Origin: Muribaculaceae bacterium
GTDB lineage: Bacteria; Bacteroidota; Bacteroidia; Bacteroidales; Muribaculaceae
Direction: 5' to 3'
NCBI GenBank assembly: GCA_022510405.1
Contig: JAFLTP010000024.1
Coordinates: 1-42,528 of the forward strand
Length of the DNA stretch: 42,528 bases
Of the stretch, positions 15,802 through 25,300 are shown in pieces. Both the position numbers and the translations under genes were made by a program. Positions within the stretch are counted from its first letter, which is position 1. Each line of letters starts with the position of its first letter. Under the pieces are notes generated by a model, which searched no databases, had not been told where the DNA came from, and worked only from the letters and a program-made list of their open reading frames with translations.

Positions 15802-17073
15802 TTAGTTTATAATATCGAAACCTGTATATTTTCTAAGACATTCGGGCACTAAGATACCGTTTTCCGTTTGATTGTCCTCAAGAAGAGAAGCCACGATTCG
15901 TGGAAGGGCAAGAGCGGAACCATTCAATGTATGACAAAGTTTTATTTTCTTGTCTTCGTCTCTATAGCGGCATTTAAGCCTGTTTGCCTGATATGTTTCA
16001 AAATTTGATACCGATGAAACTTCGAGCCATCGTTGTTGTGCCGCACTCCACACTTCGAAATCGTAGGTTATGGCAGAAGTGAAAGACATGTCGCCACCGC
16101 AAAGTCTCAGAATTCTCCAAGGAAGCCCGAGATTATTGAGCAGGTTTTCCACATGGCTTTTCATTTCTTCGAGAGCGGCATAAGAATCTTCCGGTTTTTC
16201 GATTCTAACTATTTCCACTTTATCGAACTGATGAAGACGGTTGAGGCCTCTCACATCTTTTCCGTAACTACCTGCCTCACGACGCCAGCAAGGAGAATAA
16301 GCGCAATTTTTCTTCGGCAATTCAGCTACTGGTATTATGACATCGCGGTAAATATTGGTTACTGGCACTTCAGCGGTAGGAATAAGGTAGAGATTGTCTA
16401 CTGTGACATGATACATCTGTCCTTCCTTATCGGGAAGTTGGCCTGTGCCATAACCGGAAGCTTCGTTTACCACGAAAGGAGGCTCCACTTCAGTGTAACC
16501 TGCTTCTGCGGCTGAGTCGAGGAAAAATTGTATGAGTGCTCTTTGGAGCCGTGCTCCTTTACCTAAATAAAACGGGAATCCTGCACCGGTAACTTTCACA
16601 CCGAGTTCGAAATCTATCAGATTATATTTTTTTGCGAGATCCCAATGTGGAAGGGCATCCGCACCAAGTTCAGGCATTTTTCCTCCGGTTTTCACCACAA
16701 CGTTATCTTCAGCAGATTTGCCAAGAGGCACGTCGGCATTCGGAAGATTGGGAACAGTGAGAAGGAGGTCAGTCATTTCCTTTTCGCTCTCCTCAAGTTC
16801 CTGTTGCAACTTCTTGGTGTCATCCTTGATTTGAGCCACTTTTGCCTTTGCAGCCTCAGCCTCCTCCTTTTTTCCTTCTTTCATGAAGGAGCCTATGGAT
16901 GCCGCGAGTTTTTTCAATTCCGAAGCGTCGGAATCACATTTCTGTTGCAGACGACGTCTTTTCGCGTCTATATCAAGTATATCATTAATAACTTTCTTAC
17001 CGTCAAAACCTTTGACAGCCAATCTTTCTATTACGAAATCCGGATTGGCCTTGATAGTCTGGAGTGTCAGCAT
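15802..17073 (-). CDS. serS: Seryl-tRNA synthetase
   Basis: This class II synthetase charges tRNA-Ser with serine. The N-terminal ~110 residues form the long antiparallel coiled coil that holds the tRNA's variable arm. The catalytic domain shows the TAEVPVTN serine/ATP region, motif 2 (CWRREAGSYGKDVRGLNRLHQFDKVE, about 262-290) and motif 3 (LNGSALALPRIVASLLEDNQ, about 383-402), with the usual C-terminal GILVPECLRKY. At 423 residues it is complete. It is the first gene of a five-gene minus-strand operon and has a consensus promoter at 17182-17213, giving a leader of about 100 bases. Confidence 0.96.
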   Translation of the reverse strand: MLTLQTIKANPDFVIERLAVKGFDGKKVINDILDIDAKRRRLQQKCDSDASELKKLAASIGSFMKEGKKEEAEAAKAKVAQIKDDTKKLQQELEESEKEMTDLLLTVPNLPNADVPLGKSAEDNVVVKTGGKMPELGADALPHWDLAKKYNLIDFELGVKVTGAGFPFYLGKGARLQRALIQFFLDSAAEAGYTEVEPPFVVNEASGYGTGQLPDKEGQMYHVTVDNLYLIPTAEVPVTNIYRDVIIPVAELPKKNCAYSPCWRREAGSYGKDVRGLNRLHQFDKVEIVRIEKPEDSYAALEEMKSHVENLLNNLGLPWRILRLCGGDMSFTSAITYDFEVWSAAQQRWLEVSSVSNFETYQANRLKCRYRDEDKKIKLCHTLNGSALALPRIVASLLEDNQTENGILVPECLRKYTGFDIIN

Positions 17074-17181
17074 GATGTATGTCTCCTAATACTTTGATCG
17101 TTGATAGTGGAATGCACTTTATGTTTATGTGAGGATAGCACAACTTTTATACGGAATTTGCACAATCCCCTTGTAATTATG

Positions 17182-17213
17182 CAAAAATAATTATAAAAGA
17201 GAATACAAACAAA
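17182..17213 (-). promoter_or_regulatory. Minus-strand promoter TTTG-N20-TATTTTTG for the serS operon
   Basis: Read on the minus strand, TTTG (17210-17213) and TATTTTTG (17182-17189) are 20 bases apart. It faces serS and is followed by about 100 bases of leader. Confidence 0.7.
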
Positions 17214-17325
17214 TTTGATAATATTTTAATAGGTCATAGGAATTTTATTACAAGGGGAAGGCTGATATCTTGATTTTGAAAATTATTAAACCCGGAATAT
17301 ATGATTTTATTTATTGAAATATTGT

Positions 17326-17333
17326 TACCTTTG
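17326..17333 (+). promoter_or_regulatory. -7 element TACCTTTG for the sensor kinase
   Basis: An exact TAnnTTTG lies 30 bases before the ATG at 17364; the -33 region is only T-rich (17305-17308). It supports the ATG at 17364 as the start. A TTG at 17349 is less likely, and would leave the signal peptide with extra charged residues. Confidence 0.55.
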
Positions 17334-17363
17334 AAAAATTTTTATTGATTGATATTAGAAACG

Positions 17364-19124
17364 ATGGTTCGAGCAACTGTAATATTTATTAGTATTGTGC
17401 TGTTCATAAATTTGTTAAATGCACAATCCCTCCCTGAAATTGAAAATCTGAGAGAAAAAGCCGACAGTCTCCATAGCGTAGGACAAACCGAAGAGGCAAT
17501 CAAAATTGGGGAAAAAGCTATAAAACTTGCAGAAGAGAGTGGAGATCAGATTCAGATAGTAGGCACCCATGCAGCGCAGGGCGTTTTTCTAAGATCTATG
17601 GGAAGGATTGATGAAGCGCTCCGTTCCTATGACAAGGCTTTAGAGATAGTAACAAGTCAAGACTTCCGTGAAAATCCAAGTCAGGAAGCCATAGAGGAAA
17701 TAGCCTCCCTGTATATTAATCTGGCCGTGCTGAATTTGGATATGCAAAATAAAGAGCAAGCGGCGCAGAATGCAAAATTGGCGGGAGAATGGATTTCAAA
17801 AAGTGAAGATGCGGAATTAAAAAGCACCATATTCGGGGTTGTAGGTTCTGTGCTCACCGGATGTGGAGACTATAAAGAAGCAATGGCCTACCAAACATTA
17901 GCATACGACAATGCCATTTTATGTGAAGAGCCGGAAACCGCATTCAGGGCAGCCGCCTACAGCATGTTATTATCCGACAGAATTGGAGAGAAATCCAAGG
18001 CTGAAGAATGGAGAAAGAAATGCATGGAGTTAATGCTGCAAATAAATTCAATCATGGCTAAATTGGTGTATTATCAGGCAGAATGTTCCATTTGTTTGAA
18101 GAATAATGATCCCAAGGGCGCCATCAAATGGTTTGAGGCAATTTTGAATACAGAAGGAATAGAGAACTTGCCATTCATCCAGTATGATTGTTATAACAAC
18201 CTTCATATAGCGTATTCAGACCTTGGCGATTATGAGGATGCATATAAGACTCTTATTAAAAGCAACGAAGTCAGGGATTCTCTCTGGCAACAGGAAAAAG
18301 AAGAAAACCTCAGAGATCTGACAATAAAGTATGAAACTCAGGAAACAAAGTTGGCTTTGACTGAAAGTGAGAAAAAACGTTCGGAAGCCTTGATGTGGGT
18401 ATTTATATCACTCGCCATACTGTTAATTTTTATAATTGTTTTCATCATCGTTTTAAATAAAAATCGTAGGGAGAGATTAAAGAAAGAAGCCGAATATGCG
18501 AATTTAAGAGCAGATATCGGAAAACAAATGACTCAACAATATATTGAGGGATTGGAAAATGAACGCACAAGAATGTCGAAAGAATTACACGACGGTGTTT
18601 GCAATGACCTTTTGGCTATAGAAATGAATATTAAAAACGGATCTCCTCAATCTGAAACCACAGAATTGTTAAAGTTGTGTAGAGATTCTGTAAGAAGGAT
18701 TTCCCATGACCTCATGCCTCCTGAGTTTAATTATGCCACACTTGATGAAGTGGTGAAATACTATATTGGAAAGCAACAGGAAGCTTACAAAGGGAAAGTA
18801 GCCATCGGATATACTTCATCGACTGACAATGCGAATTGGACTGACATCCCCGATTATATAGCTTTGGATATCTATAGAATCATTCAGGAAGCTGTAGGGA
18901 ATTCTTTGAAACATTCCGGAGCCGAAAAAATTGAAGTTTCAATGAAATTACATGGCAGTCATTTGGAAGTCATAGTGAAAGACAATGGAAAATATAAATT
19001 AAACAGCACAAAAGGAATAGGTTTGGAATCCATACAAAAACGTGCCAAGGCAATAAATGCAAAAATAGAAATTGCCACCAAAGAAGGCGAAGGAACATCG
19101 TTAAAATTGAATTTGACACTCTGA
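17364..19124 (+). CDS. TPR sensor histidine kinase, NarX/DesK (HisKA_3) class
   Basis: The 586 residues run in this order: signal peptide (to about residue 21, LNAQ); an extracytoplasmic TPR domain (about 25-330, repeats such as EEAIKIGEKAIKLAEESGD and DEALRSYDKALEI); one transmembrane helix (about 343-364); a short coiled coil; a HisKA_3 dimerisation helix with phosphoacceptor His409 in KELHDGVCNDLL; and an ATP-binding domain with the N-box QEAVGNSLKHSGA (Asn513), VKDNG and GIGLESIQKRAKAI. This is a typical Bacteroidetes layout for a kinase paired with a LuxR-type regulator, which follows at 19228. The stimulus is unknown. Proximity to the downstream phosphorylation cluster suggests, without proof, that the pair controls it. 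Confidence 0.9.
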   Translation: MVRATVIFISIVLFINLLNAQSLPEIENLREKADSLHSVGQTEEAIKIGEKAIKLAEESGDQIQIVGTHAAQGVFLRSMGRIDEALRSYDKALEIVTSQDFRENPSQEAIEEIASLYINLAVLNLDMQNKEQAAQNAKLAGEWISKSEDAELKSTIFGVVGSVLTGCGDYKEAMAYQTLAYDNAILCEEPETAFRAAAYSMLLSDRIGEKSKAEEWRKKCMELMLQINSIMAKLVYYQAECSICLKNNDPKGAIKWFEAILNTEGIENLPFIQYDCYNNLHIAYSDLGDYEDAYKTLIKSNEVRDSLWQQEKEENLRDLTIKYETQETKLALTESEKKRSEALMWVFISLAILLIFIIVFIIVLNKNRRERLKKEAEYANLRADIGKQMTQQYIEGLENERTRMSKELHDGVCNDLLAIEMNIKNGSPQSETTELLKLCRDSVRRISHDLMPPEFNYATLDEVVKYYIGKQQEAYKGKVAIGYTSSTDNANWTDIPDYIALDIYRIIQEAVGNSLKHSGAEKIEVSMKLHGSHLEVIVKDNGKYKLNSTKGIGLESIQKRAKAINAKIEIATKEGEGTSLKLNLTL

Positions 19125-19149
19125 TTTTTTTATTTCCCATTCCAAAAAC

Positions 19150-19163
19150 TACGGAATTCCGTA
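19150..19163 (+). promoter_or_regulatory. 14-base perfect palindrome upstream of the regulator promoter
   Basis: TACGGAATTCCGTA is an exact palindrome ending two bases before the -33 element (19165). It reads as two inverted TACGGAA heptamers, a form that NarL-type regulators can bind. It is a candidate operator, perhaps for autoregulation. Confidence 0.5.
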
Positions 19164-19164
19164 A

Positions 19165-19195
19165 TTGACATAAATTTAAGAGCTCTATAACTTTG
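19165..19195 (+). promoter_or_regulatory. Promoter TTGA-N19-TAACTTTG for the response regulator
   Basis: TTGA at 19165-19168 and TAACTTTG at 19188-19195 are 19 bases apart. Transcription would start near 19201. The regulator therefore has its own promoter in addition to possible read-through from the sensor kinase. Confidence 0.7.
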
Positions 19196-19227
19196 CATAT
19201 TAGAATAATTGCAAAATATGCTTTTAA

Positions 19228-19884
19228 ATGACTGAGAGCTCAGTTTTCTCGAAAATGAGAATAGCGGTAGTCGACGATCACGATTTGATTCGGGAAGGAT
19301 TACATTCTATCCTTACCAATAATGGTGTTGATCATGTGGAAAAGTTTTGCTCCGCTACGGACTTGATTAATCAAATGGATCGGGGAGAATCCTATGATTT
19401 CTATATCATAGATCTGGAGTTGCCCGATCTGGATGGATTCGTGCTTATCGAGATGATAAGGGCAAGAAATCCTGTAGCCCATATTATTGTCATTACAGTC
19501 CACGATGAAATATGGACACTCCGAAAACTTCTTGCCCGGGATGTAAATGCTATAATTTATAAATCCGGAGAAGGCACTGAAATAATTGCCGCCATCCAGT
19601 CGATTTTGAATGGCAGCAACTATTATTGTGAATCCGTGCATAAAGTGTTGGAATCGGCCGGAGACAACAGTATTCATCCTTCTTCAAGGGAATTGGAGGT
19701 TCTATATCAGATAGCACAAGGTAAAACATCAAGAGAAATAGCAGCCGCAATGTTTGTCTCTGACAACACTATAGAGGCTCACCGAAAGTCTTTATTTACA
19801 AAATTGGGGGCGGTGAATGTAGCCGATCTTATAGTTAAGGCAATCGACAAAGGCTATCTCAAGAAAAGCGGAATGAAACGCTGA
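19228..19884 (+). CDS. NarL/LuxR-family response regulator
   Basis: The receiver domain (about residues 9-125) has the acidic pair Asp16-Asp17, phosphoacceptor Asp62 (YIIDLELPDLDG), Thr90 and Lys112. The LuxR helix-turn-helix occupies about 148-210 (SSRELEVLYQIAQGKTSREIAAAMFVSDNTIEAHRKSLFTKLGA). The cognate kinase is the gene just upstream. The start is uncertain: ATG 19228 gives nine extra residues, while ATG 19255 gives MRIAVVDDHD, the usual family beginning. A 6-2-6 inverted repeat (ACTGAG, AG, CTCAGT; 19231-19244) would then lie in the leader. It probably regulates itself and perhaps the following cluster. Confidence 0.92.
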   Translation: MTESSVFSKMRIAVVDDHDLIREGLHSILTNNGVDHVEKFCSATDLINQMDRGESYDFYIIDLELPDLDGFVLIEMIRARNPVAHIIVITVHDEIWTLRKLLARDVNAIIYKSGEGTEIIAAIQSILNGSNYYCESVHKVLESAGDNSIHPSSRELEVLYQIAQGKTSREIAAAMFVSDNTIEAHRKSLFTKLGAVNVADLIVKAIDKGYLKKSGMKR

Positions 19885-19927
19885 GTCTTCTTTATTTAAA
19901 ATCTTATTTTTCAATTAATTGACAAAG

Positions 19928-19946
19928 CTTCGGAAAACTTCCGAAG
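19928..19946 (+). terminator. Hairpin between the response regulator and the phospho-signalling cluster
   Basis: CTTCGGAA and TTCCGAAG form a perfect eight-base-pair stem with a three-base loop, followed by GTTTATTGTTT. It stands only 30 bases before the next ATG. The T-tract is broken, so it may be a partial terminator that lets some transcripts read into the cluster. Confidence 0.6.
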
Positions 19947-19975
19947 GTTTATTGTTTAAATAAATTATTTACATC

Positions 19976-20149
19976 ATGAAAAAGGGATTGTTCAATTTTT
20001 TATGGACCGGTTTCGGTACTAATACAACTGCTTTACGAGGAATAGGTATGGCTTTAGCCTGTTTATTTGGAGTATTCTTTCTCATTTATTACGGAATTCG
20101 TGGCATTATAAGGGTTGTCAAAAAGAACCAGAGAGAAGACCCGATTTAA
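19976..20149 (+). CDS. 57-residue single-helix membrane protein at the head of the cluster
   Basis: A short frame from ATG 19976 to TAA 20147-20149 encodes MKKGLFNFLWTGFGTN at its start, one transmembrane helix (about residues 24-41), then IIRVVKKNQREDPI. The tail is basic and the frame fits neatly between the regulator and the first large membrane-protein gene (27 bases downstream). I accept it as a gene because of its full use of the gap, its membrane-protein composition and its co-direction with the cluster. No homology is known to me. No TAnnTTTG element lies between the hairpin at 19946 and its start, so it may depend on read-through or another sigma factor. Confidence 0.65.
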   Translation: MKKGLFNFLWTGFGTNTTALRGIGMALACLFGVFFLIYYGIRGIIRVVKKNQREDPI

Positions 20150-20176
20150 GTTTCTAACATATAACTTGCCCACTAA

Positions 20177-21421
20177 ATGAAGAAGTACTTTTTTATATTT
20201 ATTAGTATAATTTTTTGTGTTAATCACATCTACGCAGAAAATAAAGCTTTTAAAGGAATAAAAGAAATAAACCTGGTAGATGAATTGACCGGAAAAAGAA
20301 AAACATTGATTACCGTTGAAAAAGGCGATACTATGTATGCCAATGAAACGACTAATCAATTTTTAATTGAAAATGATGGAGGTACGATTCATTATATACC
20401 GGTGGAATATAAGGGTATAACCGGGTATGCTCAATCACATGAGATTTATCCTATAAAATTATCCGAGCAAGACACACTGAAATTTATACAAACCAAAAGA
20501 TTAGAAGACCGGACAGTTCAAGAAAGACTCCTTGTGCCAGCTATAGAATGGACAATGAATACCGTGTCGGATTATATGACATGGTTCTGGTTTATTTTGT
20601 TTTCTATAGTCGCGGCTCTGATATTCTTTGTGGTTTCTTTTTCTGATAAGTTGAAAAGTTTTGGCCTGATAATGGTAGGCGTATCATTGTCAGCAGCTTC
20701 TATATGTGAATTCTTTTATTTATTACATGCCACAAGTTATGTCATATGGTTTATATATCCTTCAGTTGTGGGAGGATGGGGGCATGTAATACTTAATTTT
20801 ATAATATTTTCAGCGCTTTGCGGAGTCCAAGCAGGGTTATACTATTATTTAGCATATACTTGTGTAACAGGCAATTTACAATTTAAGGTAGATTTCAAAA
20901 AAGATGAGGATGATGAGGATGAAGATGAAGATGAAGCTCCCGGTTCGTTTCTTAAAAATTTGGGACTTCTCCCTATTCTCATCGGATTTGCTCTTATGAT
21001 AATGATATGGGTGGATTATTTCACCGGTTCAAAAATGTCAGGCACTCCTTTTATAGTTCTTATAAGTTTATTGGGTGTAGGAGGTATTATTGAGCTCATA
21101 TACTTATTTAAATATAAAATGTGGATTGCAGGTTTTTTAATGCCAGTATTTTATATTGTAGGAGGTATAGGATTAGCCGGTATTGTAATGATACTTGGTA
21201 TGTTGTCTGTCTTAATTGTTATAGCAGGTGCTATTTTTGGATTTCTTGCAATTTTAGCAGTCGGTGCAATCGGCGGATTAATAGGCTCCATGGCACAAGC
21301 CGGTAAAAGAGTGGAAGGTTATGATGAATTCGGTAACAAAGTAACAGGCACATTAGACGCTTTTGGGGATGTTCACGGGGATGATGGGAAAACTTATAAA
21401 CAAAAAAGCGGTTGGTTTTGA
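20177..21421 (+). CDS. Polytopic membrane protein with extracytoplasmic N-terminal domain
   Basis: The 414 residues begin with a signal peptide (cleavage after YA at 20). An extracytoplasmic, beta-looking domain follows (about 21-125; KTLITVEKGDTMY, TIHYIPVEYKGITGYAQSHEIYPIKL, suggestive of an SH3-like fold). Then come about eight hydrophobic segments between 130 and 375, interrupted near residues 237-254 by a Lys-then-Asp/Glu run (DEDDEDEDEDE) that should lie in the cytoplasm. The C-terminus is hydrophilic (YDEFGNKVTG...). The build matches the 309-residue protein at 26206, which also starts MKKYF...YAEN. It is not a recognised family. It probably forms a membrane platform for the kinase and ATPase of the cluster. 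Confidence 0.75.
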   Translation: MKKYFFIFISIIFCVNHIYAENKAFKGIKEINLVDELTGKRKTLITVEKGDTMYANETTNQFLIENDGGTIHYIPVEYKGITGYAQSHEIYPIKLSEQDTLKFIQTKRLEDRTVQERLLVPAIEWTMNTVSDYMTWFWFILFSIVAALIFFVVSFSDKLKSFGLIMVGVSLSAASICEFFYLLHATSYVIWFIYPSVVGGWGHVILNFIIFSALCGVQAGLYYYLAYTCVTGNLQFKVDFKKDEDDEDEDEDEAPGSFLKNLGLLPILIGFALMIMIWVDYFTGSKMSGTPFIVLISLLGVGGIIELIYLFKYKMWIAGFLMPVFYIVGGIGLAGIVMILGMLSVLIVIAGAIFGFLAILAVGAIGGLIGSMAQAGKRVEGYDEFGNKVTGTLDAFGDVHGDDGKTYKQKSGWF

Positions 21422-21432
21422 TAAGATGATTT

Positions 21433-21439
21433 AAAGGAG
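21433..21439 (+). promoter_or_regulatory. Strong Shine-Dalgarno AAAGGAG
   Basis: AAAGGAG stands seven bases before the ATG at 21447. Purine-rich ribosome binding sites this close to consensus are uncommon in this window and support the start. Confidence 0.6.
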
Positions 21440-21446
21440 CCACGAA

Positions 21447-22355
21447 ATGAGTAATCGATTTGATAAACAAGCTTTATCTAAAAAAGGGTCTTCAAACAAA
21501 GAAATATGGCGACCCAAAAGTCAAAGAAAAGAATCAACAGGCACCGTATGTCCCCACTGCGGTGCCACTGTTAATACAGGGGATGCAATATGCCTCCACT
21601 GCGGACACTCCCTCACTCCGGGCAAGTGTTCTTTTTGTGGTGCTCCAATGAAACCCAATGCCAAATTCTGCACTCGTTGTGGCCAGTCTGTTGAGGGAGT
21701 GAAATGTCCTCAATGCGGCACTTTAAATTCACGGAATTTCTGTCGTAAATGCAACACTCCACTCACTCCAAGAGCCTTGAAGGCCCTTGAGGCAGCAAAG
21801 AATGACCCGAAATTCAAGGTTGTAGAGAAAAAAGCTGAAGAGTTGGCTGAACTTCAATCAATGATTGAAGAATTACAAAATGCTGCCCCGGACACTCAAT
21901 CGGTCCCTCAATTATCTGAGGAAGACCAACAGCTGATAAACGAATATGCATCTTTGTTAGATTCCATAGGCATTGAAAAGCCACAGGTAAAACCAGTGGA
22001 AAAGATCGATGAGCCCAAGCGTAAGAGTTATGAAGCCAAGGGCATGTCGCTTGAAGATATAATGAAGGCATATAAGGAGAAGGCAGCAGAAATGGATGAG
22101 GCTTTGGCAAACCTTGTGCCTCCCCCGGAATTTACTCCGGAAGAACAGAGAGATTATTTTTCTGCAAGAAAGATAGCAAGAATAGAACATCCGGTACCCA
22201 TGTTATGGAAATGCAATCTGTGCGGATGCCTTCATCCTTGTCCCAGTGAATGTGCGGAACCTGAATTGGGAGGGCAATGGGTTATGGTATCGTATGAAGA
22301 GTTTATAGCACGAGGGGGAACTACCACTGAACCTGCAAAATTAATTATTGATTAA
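21447..22355 (+). CDS. Multi-zinc-ribbon protein
   Basis: The 302 residues carry four cysteine clusters. Three are zinc ribbons near the N-terminus (C35/C38 with C49/C52; C61/C64 with C75/C78; C87/C90 with C99/C102), and a different Cys-rich knot lies near the C-terminus (C256, C259, C261, C265, C269 in WKCNLCGCLHPCPSEC). Between them lie a helical, charged region (about 108-150), a Pro/Glu linker and a second helical region (200-240). No enzyme motif is seen. Zinc-ribbon proteins of this sort usually act as protein-binding adaptors. Two other cluster proteins (27141, 29712) have similar N-terminal ribbons. It lies 25 bases after the preceding membrane-protein gene and 17 bases before the kinase. 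Confidence 0.78.
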   Translation: MSNRFDKQALSKKGSSNKEIWRPKSQRKESTGTVCPHCGATVNTGDAICLHCGHSLTPGKCSFCGAPMKPNAKFCTRCGQSVEGVKCPQCGTLNSRNFCRKCNTPLTPRALKALEAAKNDPKFKVVEKKAEELAELQSMIEELQNAAPDTQSVPQLSEEDQQLINEYASLLDSIGIEKPQVKPVEKIDEPKRKSYEAKGMSLEDIMKAYKEKAAEMDEALANLVPPPEFTPEEQRDYFSARKIARIEHPVPMLWKCNLCGCLHPCPSECAEPELGGQWVMVSYEEFIARGGTTTEPAKLIID

Positions 22356-22372
22356 GGAACGAATAAGAAAAA

Positions 22373-25300
22373 ATGGCCAACGAAGATAAAACAATAGGCG
22401 GAAGAAGAAATAAAAGAGAGAATATCGAAGATGTTCATTCCACCGGACGTGCTTCGGGACGGAGGAATAATGAAGAAGCAGATGTTCATTCCACCGGGAG
22501 AGCCTCCGGCCGTGGCAACCGTGAAGAGACCGATGTTCATTCTACAGGACGGGCTTCCGGGCGTAGAAATAATGACCCGGATGATGTCCACTCTACCGGT
22601 AAAGCAAATGGGCGTGGAAAAACCGATGACGGACATGCCACCGGAAAAGCTAAACGACCCAACGAGGAGACTAAGGAAAACATCGACCTAAAACCCTTCG
22701 AACAGAGGAATTCCGTAAATATTACCGGGAACACCTCAAAAGTTGAGGCCACAGGTAAAATGAAATGGCCGGATTTTTTCATTCTCGAAGGTGTAAAATA
22801 TAAAAACGAAGGAATATTGTCGGATTCCTCAGGTGAAGCAATTGTATTTACCGTAACACGTGACGGTAAGAAATTCGCCTTGAAATTATATTATTATGAT
22901 CCCGATCATCGTCCTAATCATAAGATTCTTGAAAAAATACGTCAGCTTGGAGGTAGCGGACTTTTGGTTCCAATTGTAAGTCATGGGGAATGGAACAATC
23001 CTGACCTTCCGGGTGAAAAGAATGACTATGAATTGATGGAATTCTGTGAGGGAGGATCCCTCGATGGTGTCATTCTTGAAGGCAATGAGAAAGCACTCAC
23101 AGAGGTTGCAGTTAAAATGGGAGCAGCCATTGACTTCCTTGCAAAACATGGAATTCTTCACCGTGATATAAAACCGGCCAATTTCTTTTATAAAGACAAG
23201 GCAAAGACACAGATTGTACTTGCAGACTTCGGTATTTCAGTGGAATGTCCGGAAGGTGGTTTCGTCAAAATCGATGAAATGCGTTCTCCCGTGTATGCGG
23301 CTCCGGAATTCTACACCAATGTGCCCGGAGAACCGGCCGAGGTTGGCGTAGAGAGTGATTATTTCTCTTTAGGAGTTGCGTTGCTTTGCCTATGGATGGG
23401 AAAAGCTAAACTTACCGCAAATGAATCGAAATTGCTACGGGCCAAACTTAACGAGACTCTGCCGATGCCAAGTGACATGTCTCATCACATGGTGTCGTTG
23501 CTTAAGGCCCTGACTCGTCTGAAGATGTCGGATCGAGCCAATTTCGAAGATATCAAGAGATGGGTGAAAGGCGAAGACCTTGACAACGAAGGACAGGGAG
23601 AAGTAAATTCCGGTTTCCAGGTAGTATTTAATTCTGCCAAAAACCAGGTTGCTCACTCTCCGGCAGAACTTGCGCATTATCTATTGGAAGATAAAGTCTT
23701 GGGTAAGAAATACCTATATTCCGGCAGGGTTACAAAATGGCTTGAGGAAACAGGTAGAAATGAAATCGCTGTCAATGTAGAGGAAGTAGCGGAAAAAATC
23801 TATCCTCGGAATCAGGAGGCGGGATTGATGACAGTGATATATATGCTCGATCCTGCTATGGATTATGTCAGTCCCAATGGTACTCACATGACAGATCCGG
23901 CTGAAATATCGGAATATACCCTTAATCATAGTAAAGAGATGGAATCGGAAGTTTGGGACGATGATTCCAATCTTAAGATTTATTTCCGGGCTTTGAAATT
24001 AGATAAGGTGATTGACCAAGTGGATGAGTACCTTATTGATGATTATTATGACACCGGAGATAAAAGACTAAATGCTTATCTCGCTTCATTCTATTTAGCA
24101 GAACAGTTTAACGCCTTTGCCCTTCCGGTGGAAACAAAAGAAGGTTATGAATTTGCAAATGATGTTACTGAATTATTAGATATAATAAATAAAAAATGTA
24201 ACGGGTCTATCAGTGATTTTAATAAAGCGATGTTCAGGTCGCCCGGCTTTATTTCATGGTTGGCATATAAAGACCCAGCATTAGCCGGAAAAATAAGAAA
24301 ACTTATCGGCAGTAGAAATGAAGATAAGGATTCGATCTACTACCATTCAGATTCCCCATATAGGATTCTTTATGAATTGGATCCTAACGTGGATTTAAAT
24401 TTTGATACTGATGTAAATTCAAAAAACAGGATTTACAGCATACAACAGGTAGGAGAACATTTATCATCAATCCTGATGTCGTCGCAATTAGGCAAAACTG
24501 ATGTCTCTTTTTTCTTTCCGTTATTCAACAATATGTATAATACCTACTTTGGGGATTATCTCAGAGCCCGAGGTGAAGCATACTTTAACTTCTTGAAATG
24601 GAATACATATTGTATGGGAGTGGATGATGAAGAAAATCAACAAAAAGCAGGCCCCTACGATATGGTAATAGCCGCCTATAAATCTGTAGCCGGATTTTTA
24701 GGGATTGCACCTTCTTATTCCATAGACGGGAAGATTATTGATTCTCCTGACCAATTGAAAAATATTCCGAAAGATAGTATTGCAAAGGCATTGGGAGGCG
24801 AGATAAGGATGTTACCGAGTAGTGAGGAAGGTAAACCTGTTCCTTGGCTTGATGCTTGGCTTACGGTTTTCTATCAGGAAAATCCGAAATTAGATCTTTC
24901 CAAGAAGTTTACCTACGAAAAGGAAACAGCCAAATATATAGAATTTATAAGCAGTTTAGATCCCAAGAATTATTATGCCCAAAGATATAACAGAGCGATA
25001 AAACAGATTGACACTGCATCCAAAAAACTTGAAAAAAGTGATAAGCGGATTAAGAGAATGAGGATGTTCTTCCTTCTCTTTGCAGGTGTTCCGGCTTTAT
25101 TGACCTTCGGATTGTCATGGTTTTTTGCCATACCTGATGTCAATCCAATCAGTGGGAATTTCTTCGCCACCTGGTTTATTTGTTTCGTTGCTGTGGCAAT
25201 ATGTGCCGGCTTAATGTTTGAAAGTTTCTTCGGGTCATTGCTCCCGGGAGTTATCGGTGGTTTAATATTAGCGGGAATAGCCTGGTGTGCATTTGCTTGG

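Noticed and set aside
17349..17363. TTG start for the sensor kinase
   Set aside because: ATG 17364 gives a standard signal peptide and stands 30 bases after the -7 element.
22430..22651. Tandem repeat considered as a CRISPR array
   Set aside because: Units are in frame, encode a conserved peptide, have variable codons and no spacers, and lie inside a kinase gene.
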